Positions 11,331-23,285 of a stretch of 64,000 bases of DNA are shown here, piece by piece (position 1 is the stretch's first letter; each line of letters starts with the position of its first letter). The DNA comes from Pleurostoma richardsiae (taxonomy: Eukaryota; Ascomycota; Sordariomycetes; Calosphaeriales; Pleurostomataceae), in NCBI GenBank assembly GCA_030052745.1, contig JANBVO010000017.1:558001-622000 (forward strand). The letters run 5' to 3'. Position numbers and translations under genes: made by a program. Under the pieces are notes generated by a model. That model had not been told where the DNA came from. It did not search any database and saw only the letters and a list, made by a program, of their open reading frames with translations.

Positions 11331-13299
11331 TTTGAGTGGATATTAGAATCCGGCGGGTGATAAGCCAAGCTGGACGAGGGTGAAAAAGCTCGCAGGCGGC
11401 CGGTATGAGTTCTCTGCCACGATGCCTAAGGTGCTCAGGTTTTCTTCGTAGAGTCCTCACTCGGGGTTGGAAGGGAATGTCTTGGCTTTATCAGCTCTGC
11501 TCTGGAATGCCCCTCCTACTAGTCCCACTGGAACTCCAGGTTCTCATGTCCCACGGCTTCAAACCAAGATCTCAGGGCTAACTACTCCAGATGTGGAGTA
11601 CGCTAGCTCCTCCCCATGGGGTCTCCCCTCATCCTAGTCTGGACATCTCGGATGCCATTTCGCCGAAGCCTCGTAGCTTACTGTCCCGAAGCTGACATCT
11701 GGAGAGACCTCTCGGGCATGTAGGTGCAAAGGGGCTCGGCGAACTGCTGAGCCCAGCACAAGGTTTCCGCATCTTCAAATCTCCGTCTTAGGGACACGGC
11801 CAAGGTGCTGGTTGGGAAGAACAGGACTCGGCTGCACCACTCGGATCTCTTCTCGGCTGCATTCGTTGGCGGCTCGCTCCTCCCATTGAGTCGCCCGGCT
11901 GGACTCTTCTCCTCGTGGCCGACGACGGTCCCGAGTCACACTGGTACACTAGGCGTTGCGAGACGCTGCGTTATGCGCTTGTGGCGCGCGACGCCGACAC
12001 TGGCGACCTGACTGCTCGTGGAGCGGATGAGTTCTATGCGAAGGCGACCGGGACCCAGGAGAAAGGCGAGGCGAACGAATTCGTGGCTCACCCTATTAGA
12101 ACCTCAGTCGAGGAGTGCAGGCGCGATGAGGTAGAGAAGATCGAGGGGCAGTTTCTGAGGGAGCAGGGGCGGCTGATGACGCCGGCACAGGAGCATGGTG
12201 ACAGTCGTGGACGTTTTCGGCAGGCGATGTGAAAGCACAGAAAGATCCCAAGTCAATAGGAGAAATAAAGATATATGAATTATCGCGGGTACACAGGCAA
12301 CCAGCACGAGGAGTATTGTGGGTGCTTGAGCTTGATTTGTGTCGTAGGAAATTCGGACATTCAATAATGGTTATGTTACGGTAAGGGAGTCTAGAGTTGT
12401 ACCTCCGCAGGCGTATGCGTCTGCAACCTACGGCATCTTGATCAGAAGGATGAGAAGTAGGGGGAGAAGCCGAGGGTGGACCTCATCATTATATTTCCCG
12501 AGCCATATTACGGATGACAGGATGCAGCACATCATGCGTGACCCCTTCCTCACGTACGCGAACCTGTTTTCTCATCGGAGCTGTGGAGCCACAGGCTTCA
12601 TATTCTCGCTTAACTCTCCCCAGATCTCATGTCTAGAACTCAGTAGATACGTGACACATGTTTGGGATGGCAATCCAGTTGGCCTGGTGAGAACCAAGCC
12701 ATTCTAGATTCCACATCGGCTGTAGCTCACCTAGTTACTGGACGATAGTCAACGGTCCCATACTTTTACACCTACAGATCAGCGCTTGCAGTAGTAGACT
12801 CACATACCGTGGAAGGTACATCAAGCTGCATCACGCTGCTAAGGCATACTCAATACAAACATGGACGAAAAGCTTGTCGGCTACCAGAGCAGGAATTGTA
12901 GCCCTTTGCCAACTGTACCAGATGGACAGGTCTTTGGTTGGACCGACGTCGGGTCTAAACCACATCTCCGTGCTGGGCACAGATGATTCTGCACTCGGAA
13001 GAGATAATTTTATCCTATGAAGTTTTCGTTCTATAGACCAAGACCAATACGCTTGTATGAACCTATACCAACAACAGTAGTCATGCCCGCTATCTCCATG
13101 CACCAAAGCAAGAAAAAACAAGCCATGCCATTTTAACTTTTGTGCCTTTCTCGATCCCACATAGGTGTAAGTGTTCGTGAGGTCAGGCAGCGTCCACCTA
13201 CGAATGTCCCTCCACGAGATAAGCCATTACCATGGATGAAGGCATGCAAAGTAGAGCTGATGATAACACTCACGATCCCAGGCTGCTGTATTCTTTGGT
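11331..13299. other. Long intergenic region
   Basis: Almost 2 kb upstream of the sugar transporter and downstream of the next MFS gene. The only frame with some coding look is 11915-12232 on the plus strand (105 codons, charged, no hydrophobic segments, possibly extending a little upstream). It matches no family I know and lacks a convincing start context, so I leave it uncalled. No repeats or element ends noticed. Confidence 0.4.
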
Positions 13300-15391
13300 C
13301 TATAACTTGAAGCGCTGTGACTTCCTGAGCTTCCCTCCATATTTGTAGATCAGCGTCGGCACCGGGATCATGGCAACACAGATGAACCCCAGCAGAGAGT
13401 TGCCCCATCCGAGGCCCATGCTTGAGTACATGGACGGACCGGCGAGCGGAAGCAGCGCGCCCACCAAACTCCTCAGCACGGTGTTGGCTGCAAGCGCGGA
13501 GGCGGCATACATGGGGTACGAGTCAACGAGATAAGTGGTGATGGGGAGGAAGAGACCCATAATCCCGAAGCCGAAAGGGATCAGGCTGAGGATTGGCGAG
13601 ATCCAGTGCGTCTTGTACTCGGTGCACCATCCGTACCAGAAAAAGGTGATTGGCAGGAAGAAGCCAAAGAAGATGGTGGTGGCGAGGCGCATCTCCGGCT
13701 CGAACTCGCCGTTATTGGCCTTGGCAAGGCGGACCACCGTCTTGTCTGAGTAGATGGTGATCAGGCCCCAGCCCAGCATGTTGCCGAAGCCGATGGCGAG
13801 GTAGACGAGGCCGGTGAGGCCGACAGTGAAGCCGTATGTCTGCTCGAAGACGAGCGGAATCGTGGTGAAGAGTAGATACAGCACGCCGTAGACGAATGCG
13901 ATGTAGAGCGACAGAAAGAAGACGAGGGGAGAGAGGACGAGCATCTTGGTCGGACGGATGAGGCCATTTAGCAAGATCTTGGTCCTGCCCATGTTCTCTG
14001 ATCCGCCATAGCAGCTCTTCAAGTCATCCCTGCCAAGCTCCTTCTGCAGACGCTGGACTTTCCAGTGGATGAGAACACGCGGGTTCGTCTCTTGGTTGAA
14101 TAGCTCCAGGGAGGCCGTGAGGACGACGCCCGCGATGAGAGATATCCAAAAGTCCCAGCGCCAGCCGATCGTCTGCGCGATGAAACCACCAATTAGAGGT
14201 CCCACAGTCGGTCCTGGGCACCACTGTCAGCTGTCGATATCACTCACAGTTCGAGATGTGTTGTGGGACTCACCGATCAGCGGGCCAAGGGTCCATATGC
14301 CCATGGCGAAGCCCCGTTGATCGGGTCGGAAGACATCACTGATGACTCCTCCGCCTAGAGTCTACACGGGTTAGCGTCATGATCGCGGTAGCAACCTCGA
14401 GCACGAGCTGGACATCAAGGAGGAGGGAGTAGGGGTTATGCATACTATGCATCCCGAACCACCGATGCCACTAAAGAGCCGGAAGACAATGAGAGAGGCG
14501 ATGTCGGGTGCCAGGGCGCAGCCAATCTGCCAGCAGCAAAAGAATATGTTCGCGGCAGAGAGGACCACCTTGCGTCCGTAGATCTCGGAGAGCGGGGCCA
14601 AGAAGAGGGGGCCGATGGTATATCCGAGGAGATAGATGCTGACGGTCATGGAGCCGACGATGCTGCTGGTGTTACCGAACTCGACACCGAGGCTGGCGAT
14701 GCCCGGAGACAGGATAGAAGATGTGAAGGGCGTGATGAAGGTGATGGCGGAGAGCAGACCCACGAGCAACCACTTCTTGCTGGCGGAGAAGTTGAGCGGC
14801 ATCTCGGGATCGTCTTGGCCCTCCCAGCCGACGACGCCCTCGTCGAGGTTGGTCACGGGGACGGGCTGGAGCCTGAGGCCGTCCTTCTTGCTCCTGCGGC
14901 TGACACTGCTGAGGACGCGAGAGATCTTACTCTTGGCGCTGCCGCGGGTCTCGACCTTCCTGAGACTCTCGACGTCGTGGGCCTGCTTGGCGATTAGTCA
15001 GGCGAATCGGGAGCGCCCCTATTCGCGGGCATCTGCATCTGCGGATAGAGCACGGCACGACATAGCACGCCACGAGACTCACCTTACGAAGCTCGACGTC
15101 GAACTCGTGGCCTGGCACAGCCGCTTCGATCTCGTCGTGGTCGATGTCGGGCTCGCCGTGGTCCGAAGCGTCGGCGTCGTCATCATCGTCGCTGTCGTTA
15201 GCACCGGCCTCGTCGTCGACCTCGCCCTTCTCGGTGTCCCGGTCGTAGCCATTAACATGCAGTGTCGGGCCCAGTTCCGGGTCGAATCCCGACTGCCTGG
15301 GATGATGGTCGTCGACCTCGGTGGAGGATGAGGCGGTCGGCGGCCGAGCCGAACCGCCGTGGGGACCGTCCGTTACGTCCTTCTCGTCCAT
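13300..15391 (-). CDS. MFS multidrug/polyamine transporter (DHA1)
   Basis: Four exons in coding order: 15391-15083, 14982-14446, 14361-14274, 14213-13300; 615 residues. A long acidic cytosolic N-terminus (first 100 residues rich in Asp/Glu, with a run of Asp-Asp near residue 70) precedes a basic stretch and then 12 predicted membrane segments. Seen: the NFSASKKW entry segment, SEIYGRKVV motif A, FSGIGGSG followed across an intron by ITLGGGVISDVF, GPLIGGFI motif C (antiporter signature), and LVDSYPMYAASALAANTVLR near the C-terminus. This is the fungal fluconazole/polyamine exporter-like branch of DHA1. It is divergent from the Zn2Cys6 factor at 17148, which is a candidate regulator by position only. 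Confidence 0.92.
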
Positions 15392-17147
15392 GGTGAACCG
15401 TGGCCGCGGCTAAGTGTCTCCCTTCTCAAGCGCACACTCCGGCGGCGCGCAGCAGAACAGGCAGCGACACAGGTCTAAGAAATGAAGTTGGCGACAAGGA
15501 TCGCTGGTTGTCGTCGTGGTCGTCGTCGGCCATGTCGCGGAGGAGTCGAGTCAAGGCTCGCCCATGTTTCGACTCTGGACGCGATGAGCACGCACTCTCG
15601 GGGCCGGAAATAAAGGAGCTAATGGAGCGGGGTTAGTGCTGCCCACCCCGGCAACTGCAGCCCAAGCGGGCCATCATCCATGACACCGGGCGGCCGCGAG
15701 TTGCTACGACACGCCCCGACTGGGGATGGTGCGGTGTGCAAGCGTGCGTGCGTTCTGCTGGCGCGCACCCGCGCCCGCGCCGTCTCCTGTTAGGCGGCGT
15801 GGTCCGGCAACACGGCAGCACAGCAAGGGCGGACGAGACCTGCAGCTAGAAAGGCAAGCTTCCTACCTTAGGAGGGTACTCCGCCCAGGCCGAACGTGTC
15901 CCGGCAGGCTCAAGTACCCGTCTAACTTTTAAATACCCACCTTACCCAGGTAACGTTAGGACCCTGGTATCTCAGGGAGTCACTGGGCATCACCAGTTGC
16001 CACTTTCTCTTCTGGACCTCGCATGAAACTGGCGGCTGCCTTATTTATGTAAAAATCGGATACCTAAGAAGCTCCAGTACGCGTTACCTAGGTACCTAGG
16101 TAGGTTTACCCGAGGTGCGTTGGGAGAGTGATGACGTACTCTACCGCCGAACTGAAAGATACCTACCTAGGTAACTAGAGAAAAAGAAAGAAAAGAAAGG
16201 ACTACGCTCTTATCGCCAGGCAGGCCGGACGAGGAGAGGACGAACCTGACAGGATCGAGGGGTGCGAGGTGGAGGCTCGGCCCCGGAGTTTCGCGAGACG
16301 CCGACGATGCCCCACAACGGAACGGCGGGGACCCGTGGCACGAGAACTGCACACAGTCGGCGGGGTGCTGCATAAACCCGGATGCAAGCACAGCATTCAC
16401 AACTGCGGAAAATCCTGCACCGTCGGACCCGGCATTCCGGGGCTTGATGCCGACTCTCACACCGGTCTGGCCGAGCCTTCCGGCGTCTCGAGTCGCTGGC
16501 TGGCTCCCTGAGCAGAGGGCCACTGCCAAGGTCTGACCAGCTGCCGCCGGAGGTCGTCCGCCGCATCAGATACTGCCCAGCAGCAAATCCAGCGGAGCAG
16601 AAGCGCGACCCTCGGCCGCTCCGTCGGTGTTTCTGTGCAGGTGGTTTGCAGCTGAGCCGCGGCTTGTCCAGTCCGAACCCGCACCGCGGGCATTCTGAAT
16701 AATCCTGCGCTGCTGTGTCACCCCGAGTCGGACACGGGCCAGTCAGGCCGCCATCAACCAAGATTGACGAGTTCTGCTCCCTGCCTCCCTCCTCCTACCA
16801 CTTCACTTTCTTCCGGTATGAGCGGGAACTCAACAGCATTTTCGGCGGTGTAGGCGTGCGCGGCGAGGCTTTTCTAGATTGTCCATTTGTGTCTGCCTGG
16901 CACGGTTGTCTCTTCTCTTCTCTCTGCCCCGGCCACTCTTCGATTCCTTCATCACCGCCACCTGGAGAGTGTGGCTCGCTGGCAACCACACTCGCACTTT
17001 CTGAGCGTCTCCCCTGTCGGAGAATTATCCATCTTCCTGGATACCAAGACGGGAGATATCCGCACACCTCACACCACCCTGACGCACTACCCTGGAACTG
17101 CCTCGCACGCGATCCCGAACCTCGCAGCTTCCAAGCCCGCCGGAGGC
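15392..17147. promoter_or_regulatory. Intergenic region shared by MFS gene and Zn2Cys6 gene
   Basis: About 1.76 kb between two divergent start codons. It holds the cluster of TACCTAGGTA-like motifs listed separately, a purine tract (about 16178-16200), and GC-rich minus-strand frames (16210-16761) with no recognisable domain. In-frame ATGs upstream of 17148 exist (from 16887) but give low-complexity sequence. Confidence 0.5.
15860..16175. repeat. Cluster of CCTAGGTA/CCTTAGG palindromic motifs
   Basis: Within about 300 bases there are several copies of short palindromes built from CCTAGG and its variants: CTACCTTAGG near 15866, ACCCAGGTAACG near 15950, a compound ACCTAGGTACCTAGGTAGG at about 16086-16104, and ACCTACCTAGGTAAC at about 16161-16175. 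Such motifs are scattered in intergenic DNA of some Sordariomycetes. Their role is unknown; they could be protein-binding sites or remnants of a small repeat. Confidence 0.6.
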
Positions 17148-19619
17148 ATGCCAAGCACAGCCACAGACCCCGAGTCCGGGTCCTCCACCGGCAGGCCGCC
17201 GACGCATCGCCGCTACAACAAGGCCTGCGATGCATGTCATACCTCCAAGGTAAAATGTGTTGCGGAGCCGCTCTCGCCCACCGGCAGCTGCAAGCGGTGC
17301 GCCAAGAACCAGATCCCGTGTGTCTACACGCCAATCGGGCCCCGCCGCAAGCCCACGCGCACCAAGAACGAGCGGATCGCCGAGCTTGAGCGCCGTGTGC
17401 GAGATATGCAGTTGCTGCTGCAACAGAACGGCGGCAGCAGCACCAGCAGTCATGCTAACAGCGCCGGTACAAGTACCGGCAATACCAACGCCGAGACCCC
17501 TAGTACTGCATCCCCTCGGACAAGCTCAGAAGCCGCTACGCCCACGGGGGCGGTCTCCCTGGCGGACACCGGCTCCTCAGACGCTGACAGCACCGTGACA
17601 CCACTACGCGCGGGGAGAGATCGCCATCTCGCACGTCACCGCCTCGGCACGCCCGTCATCACCACGGCAGCGTCGTCGCCAGCATCGGTTGCCACACAGG
17701 CCAGCAGCACCGTCCCAAACGAACCCGTCGGCTCGGTCCCATCCAGCGCTTCTGTCACCGGAGATGTCGTTGACCGCGGCCTCTTGTCCGCCGAAAGGGC
17801 TAACCGGCTGATCGACGCTTTCCGCCAACAACTGGATGGGTTCGCCCTCGGCACGACCCTGCCCAAAGGGATGTCCAACGCCGAGCTTCGCCGCGACAAG
17901 CCGATCCTCTGGTTGAGTGTCATCTGCGCCGCGTCGACGGGGAGCGAGACCGATGCCGACCTCGCCCCCGCTCTGCACCAAGAGATGGACCGCGTCCTCG
18001 AGGAGCGCATGACGGAGGACGCGCCTCCCTCCATGGAGCTCATCCAGGCCCTCCACAACTGGATGTGCTACCACTACGAGCCCAGCTATCCCAAACAGCG
18101 CCTCTTCCTGAGGTACTGCCGGCTCTCTGTCGACATGGTCGTGTCTCTGGCGCACTCGTCCAAGATCCCCCCGGAGCTCAGCCCAGAACCCATCCCAGAT
18201 GAAGTGCTGAAGGATGAGGATACCCTTGACGTCTGTCGAAAGCTCTTAATGTGGTATTGGGGAAGCTTCGTGTAAGCCGTCGGATCTGGGCACGACGTCG
18301 TGTCTGCTGGAGCCAAAGGGAGCTAACCGTCTCTCAGTATCACAATGAAGATCCGTCAGCCACTGATGCTCAGATTCAATAACTACGTCAGGCAAAGCAT
18401 TAAGATATTGGCGGCGTCACCCGAGCTCAGCGACAGAGCCATCGTCGAGTGGATCCGCGTAGCAAGAGTAGCCCAAGAGGCAGCAACTTCACTCTGCTTC
18501 GGTTACATATCCCCCCAGGGGCTCGATGCCGAAAGCAGGGAGAAGATCATATGGCAGTTCGAGCACAACATGCAGCAGTGGATCCTCGCTTGCCCTCTGG
18601 ATGTCATGACAGGTGAGAATAACAGCCCCTATGACCCGTAATCACCTACTCGTCCGTCGACGTACCCTGCTGACGTTGCCCAGAGCACTTGATGGTCGAG
18701 TACCATTCCTATATCATCATGATGTAGGAACCATTCAGCTAATGCGATCCCTGCCCAACCACAGCACTGCTAACTCCGCTACAGTTGCGAACTCTATCTC
18801 CCTGCCGGTCGGCACGACCCCTCTGTGCTTGAGCGCCGAAACCAGGGTCTTCCCTCGCTAAGCAAGCCGTCGGACATGGCCGTAGACCATCATCTTCTTG
18901 CGCCGTGGAAGCTCGACTACACGCGCAAGTGCATTCGCTCTGCGCATGCCGTCCTCGACCTTTTCACGAGCATCGAGGCGACACGCATGCGCCGCCTCGC
19001 CAACATCGCCTTTGGGCGGGTCTTTTACAGTCTTCGTTTTCTCCTTCTGCTCTCTCACCAGATCTGGACCGGAAACGGTGCCCACGTCATTAGTCTGCAG
19101 TCGCTGAGGATCGAGTACTACATCAACTCCTTGGAGACGTCCCTTGACCGGGCGACTAACGGCGGGACGTTCAGAGTCGCGGCCATCTGGCTATACGCAC
19201 TGCGGTCCAGAGTCATGCCGTGGTACGAACAGTTCCGCAAGCTCCAAGAGAAGAGCCATCGTAATCTCTCCAGACCCTTGAGCCGGGATGACAATGGAAC
19301 AGCAACCGGTCAGGCCTCTTTCTCGGCCGCTGCTGCGCAACCACAGAACATCCTGCCTTCCAGTGCCGATACGCTTCACTCCGTACTGCCACGGCATGGG
19401 CTGTTCATGAACCCGCCGGCGCCTCCGTCACCGAGTCAGCTAATGCCGTTGGATACCTTCGACGCGGCGGCGTTCATGCCTGGGAACTTGGGTGACCCAG
19501 CCCAGATCCTTGACCGCATGGAGACTGAGAATTTCAACGCTGCCTTCAGCGATATGTACAGTATGCTGTCGCCAACACTCTGGGAGCAGTGGCATGACCA
19601 GTCCCAGGCACCGAATTGA
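17148..19619 (+). CDS. Zn2Cys6 transcription factor
   Basis: Four exons: 17148-18271, 18338-18612, 18684-18723, 18785-19619; 757 residues. A binuclear zinc cluster lies at residues 27-58 (Cys 27, 30, 37, 48, 51, 58; the loop between the third and fourth Cys is ten residues), followed by a basic linker PRRKPTRTKNERIAELERRVRDMQLLLQQ that starts a short coiled coil, then a Ser/Thr-rich region and a fungal-specific middle homology region. Exon 3 has only 40 bases. ATG 17148 is chosen because it gives the usual short lead (MPSTATDPESG) before the zinc cluster; the frame is open further upstream. It acts in the nucleus as a sequence-specific regulator. Its divergent neighbour is an MFS exporter, a common regulator-target arrangement, but no target is shown here. 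Confidence 0.9.
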
Positions 19620-20179
19620 CCGACTACCCCTTGATGTGTAAGTTGCCCTCATCGAGACGGCGATCCGCGGATGAACGTGGGGTATGTCATCCCGCTGTAT
19701 TCCGTAGAGTACCTTGGCTCCTTGCCAAACTATTGCAGTTTGGACGTGAAACAGAGGTCGACGAGGTCGCTTGAAGGCATGTCGCCGCGCACAGCATCGG
19801 TATAGCAGGGCGAAGGTCCCCCGATCTGAGCTCCGATATGAGCCCAGCCGGGTCCCGGGGCAGCGCGCGCCGCCGCTATTCCCGTCTGCCCGCTCCGCCC
19901 AAACCGAGCCAAACCACCTTCCAATACCGGCAAGAATAAACGGATAGAGCCATGCGAGACCGGACGCGCACCGCAACGCAACGGATGCGCTTGACGGGAG
20001 ATCCACCCGCCAGGGGGAACGACCCCGCTCCAACAGCTCGTATCAGCTTCGGCCCAAGTGTGCCGGGGAAGCACTAGATAACGATAGGAGCCGACGCAAG
20101 CCGTCCGCCTTCCGTCCTCTCTTCTCTCTATTTCACCTCAAGACCGACTGCATATTCTCGCCCTGGTTAGCAGATCACA
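19620..20179. other. Intergenic region before the DUF885 gene
   Basis: Between the Zn2Cys6 gene's stop codon and the next start codon. A CT-rich tract (about 20113-20135) lies shortly before ATG 20180, as is common in fungal promoters. Minus-strand frames here have no recognised content. Confidence 0.4.
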
Positions 20180-22096
20180 ATGGATCAACCCCCGGCGTTC
20201 AGTGGGAACTGTCCAGTGTCATCCGAGCCAGGCCGGTCTACTGGTCGCACGAACCATCACATCACTTCAACATCGCCCTCGCCTTCGGTGAGACTCCACA
20301 TGGACCTGGACTGGACTGAAGTCGAATATCCTGTCTCGCGCAAGTTTGCATCACGGAAAATGTCCACGGAGACGGAGGCGGTGCAGGACCGGATCGTCCG
20401 GGTCCGGCGCGACGAAAAGGACCTGAAGAAGTTCTGGAACATCGGCTTCTCTGCGCGGCGAAGCAGCGAACTGCTCAAGTTCTACGATGAGGAGCTGCAG
20501 AAGCTCGACGACGCACCGTTTGACGACTACGACCAGGAGGGCCAAGTCGACTACCTTCTCCTCAAGAACTACCTCGAGAGGAGTCGCCGCCGGCTGCGGC
20601 TGGACAAGGTCCGCAACGAGAAGATGGAGCCGCTGCTGCCATTCGCCTCATCCCTCATCCAGCTCTGTGAGGCCCGCCAGACCGTCTCCCTCAGCGCGTG
20701 CGAGCCGAAGACGGTCGCGCAGAAGATGCACGACGCTACGGCGGACGTCTTCACGACGGTGTCCAAGGTAGAGGCTGGGAAGCTCAGCATCGACAAGACG
20801 AGCGCGTTCCGCGCCGCAAATGCCGTCGCGGAACTGAGGAGCCACCTAGCGGGGTTCGTGAGCTTCTTCCGCGGTTATGACCCCATGTTTGATTGGTGGG
20901 TGAAGGAGCCCTACGCGGCGCTGGACAGGGCCCTGGGTGACCGACTCGTGCCCATCATCCAGACCAGGCTGGCGGGCATGCGACCTGGCGACGAGGACGA
21001 GATTGTCGGCCTGCCGATCGGCCGCGACGGCCTCCTCGTCGAGCTAGAAGCAGAGGTGATACCATATACCCCCGAGGAGCTACTCGAGATTGCTATGCAG
21101 AAGTATGCTTGGTGTGAGAAGGAGATGAAGCGGGCCGCACGCGACCTGGGCTTTGGCGAGGACTGGAAGGAGGCGTTGGAGCACGTCAAGAACTTGTACG
21201 ACGAGCCCGGCAAGCAGACGCAGGTGGTTAAGGACCTGGTGGATGAGGGGACCGACTACGTCAAGAAGCACGACCTAGTCACCGTGCCACCCATCGCGGA
21301 ACAGACGTGGCGGATGTTCATGATGACACCCGCCCGGCAGAAGGTCAACCCATTCTTTCTCGGCGGGGAGTCCATCATCGTATCATACCCTACGGCGGAT
21401 ATGGCCCATGAGGACAAGCTGATGAGCATGCGCGGAAACGGCGTGCACCTTTCCAAGGCGACCGCCTTCCACGAGATGATCCCAGGCCATCATCTGCAGC
21501 TGTTCATAGCCGATCGGCATCGGCCGTACCGGCGGATGTTCACCACGCCATTCTACGTCGAGGGCTGGGCCATGTACTGGGAGCTGCTCCTCTGGGACCG
21601 TGGTAACTTCTTCGTGGCGCCCGAGGACCGCGTTGGGACGCTCTTCTGGCGCATGCACCGCTGTGCACGCATCCTCTTCTCGCTCCGATTCCATCTCGGA
21701 CAGCTATCCCCGCAGGAGTGCATCGACCTCCTCGTGGACATGGTCGGCCACGAACGCGCCACCGCCGAGGGCGAGGTCCGACGCTCGCTCAACGGCGACT
21801 ACAGCCCCCTGTATCAGGCGGGCTACTTCCTCGGGGCGCTGCAGCTGTGGGCGCTGCGCGAGGAGGTCCTGGGTGGCGGGCTGTACGGCGAGAAGGACTT
21901 CCACGACCGCGTGCTCAAGGCTAACATGATGCCCATCGAGATCCTGCGGGCGCTGCTGCTCGATGAGGAGCTAGAGAGGGACTACAAGAGCCGCTGGAAG
22001 TTCTTCGGCGACGTCTCAGCAGGGCAGTTGCCGCGCAGGGGACATGGCAGGTCACAGCCATCTAGGCCTCCCGGCACGTACAGACCAGGCTGGTAG
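20180..22096 (+). CDS. DUF885 family protein (zinc-hydrolase-like)
   Basis: Intronless frame of 638 residues. From about residue 60 on it follows the DUF885 family of alpha-helical proteins of M32-like zinc-peptidase fold. The key motif is HEMIPGHHLQ at residues 431-440, preceded by LSKATAF, and followed about 25 residues later by YVEGWAMYWE, whose Glu is the expected third metal ligand. No signal peptide or membrane segment, so probably cytosolic. Some bacterial members are linked to peptide or small-amide hydrolysis; the fungal substrate is unknown. Start is uncertain: ATG 20180 gives a Ser/Pro-rich lead, while Met codons at about 20300 and 20360 would also keep the domain. The last 20 residues are basic and probably disordered. 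Confidence 0.85.
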   Translation: MDQPPAFSGNCPVSSEPGRSTGRTNHHITSTSPSPSVRLHMDLDWTEVEYPVSRKFASRKMSTETEAVQDRIVRVRRDEKDLKKFWNIGFSARRSSELLKFYDEELQKLDDAPFDDYDQEGQVDYLLLKNYLERSRRRLRLDKVRNEKMEPLLPFASSLIQLCEARQTVSLSACEPKTVAQKMHDATADVFTTVSKVEAGKLSIDKTSAFRAANAVAELRSHLAGFVSFFRGYDPMFDWWVKEPYAALDRALGDRLVPIIQTRLAGMRPGDEDEIVGLPIGRDGLLVELEAEVIPYTPEELLEIAMQKYAWCEKEMKRAARDLGFGEDWKEALEHVKNLYDEPGKQTQVVKDLVDEGTDYVKKHDLVTVPPIAEQTWRMFMMTPARQKVNPFFLGGESIIVSYPTADMAHEDKLMSMRGNGVHLSKATAFHEMIPGHHLQLFIADRHRPYRRMFTTPFYVEGWAMYWELLLWDRGNFFVAPEDRVGTLFWRMHRCARILFSLRFHLGQLSPQECIDLLVDMVGHERATAEGEVRRSLNGDYSPLYQAGYFLGALQLWALREEVLGGGLYGEKDFHDRVLKANMMPIEILRALLLDEELERDYKSRWKFFGDVSAGQLPRRGHGRSQPSRPPGTYRPGW

Positions 22097-23285
22097 AGGT
22101 TCATCCGGCAATCGGGGGTAATGAAAAGCAGGTAGATTATGTGACAGAACCCAATGTATTAGGATTTAGTCAAGTCTGCGTCGTGGCTTTTCTCTATTGC
22201 CTTAGTCCTGCATGCTGAGGACGTATGTGCCGGGCAAGGCTGCCCCTTCCACTCCTTTAATTTGACAAGACTCGATGGCACTCTGAACAAGTCAACATAG
22301 TAGATGAGACGGCATTGCGGCAGAGATCGAGGAGACGAGGGGAGGGAATAGAGAAAGAATAGCTAACCGGGCGTTGAGTGAAAAAGACGGCAAAAAACAT
22401 ACAACACCAGGGATTCGCTGGTCGTCACCGACCCAACTACTAGTCTGGCCCTCAGCAGGTTGTCTAGGGGAGAGCGGACGGGATCCCGAATTTTCTACTG
22501 GGTATGGTCGTATGTACCTGTTTTCGGTTGGAAATGAATACATGTAGCCATAGGAGGTCAGCAGGGGATTGCCCGCGAGACTGGCCCGGTGACCCTCACC
22601 GCTCCCGTATTACCGCCATATCCCGTTGGATACAGTATGAGATATGCCTGACAGGCACGCTCTACAACCCTCAGGTTGAACTGACGTCAAGTTACGGCTA
22701 CATGGCCAGACTCCACACAGTCCAGCCTAAGAACGCTGTCCTTGACAGACCAGTATAAGGTCTGTTCCGTTCGATTACTCTCAGTCCTAAATTTGGCATC
22801 ACTTTATTAGCCTGATATTGGGAGCGTAGCCCTCGCTAAATGACCTGGACTGTCTATCATTCAACAAAACACTTCTCTTATCTCGCAGGATTATGCTCTG
22901 CGCCGGAAGGCATGGTCGACGGCAGGATAACCAGGGTGTCATGCCTTGTCACACTGGACGAGTCGCAGTGCTCTGGGTAATTGTGAGATTTAGCCATCGA
23001 GGATCCGCAAGCCCGGTTTGGTTCGCTCACTGTGAGCATTTCGTCAACGAATGTAGTACCGCGATCTAGAGTGGCGTCCATTAATGTAACTGTGCCTTTC
23101 GTGGTTATTCTTTCCGTGACCATGATATGATGCATGTTACTCTAAATGAGCGTAGTGTCTGGATACGGTACCCCTTACTCTCGCCGACTCGCAGCTTATT
23201 AGAGACTGCAACCGAAGATATCAATGTGAAGCCCTTGGCCAAATCCTCAAATTTCTAGGACCACTCTTGCTTGCTTGGTTTCAGC
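22097..23285. other. Intergenic region
   Basis: About 1.2 kb with short frames on both strands and no recognisable domain. It contains the terminator of the DUF885 gene and the promoter of the beta-lactamase-like gene; no clear elements seen. Confidence 0.45.

Noticed and set aside
11915-12232. Plus-strand 105-codon frame as a gene
   Set aside because: No recognised domain, weak start context and no neighbour linkage; left as an unassigned frame.
14636-15331. Plus-strand 231-codon frame
   Set aside because: It lies antisense to conserved exons of the DHA1 transporter and has no domain; it is a GC-driven shadow.
16210-16761. Minus-strand 183-codon frame upstream of the Zn2Cys6 gene
   Set aside because: Arg/Ser/Cys-rich composition, overlapping other open frames and no recognisable domain; likely chance in GC-rich promoter DNA.
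17604-18155. Minus-strand 183-codon frame
   Set aside because: Antisense to the well-supported first exon of the Zn2Cys6 factor.
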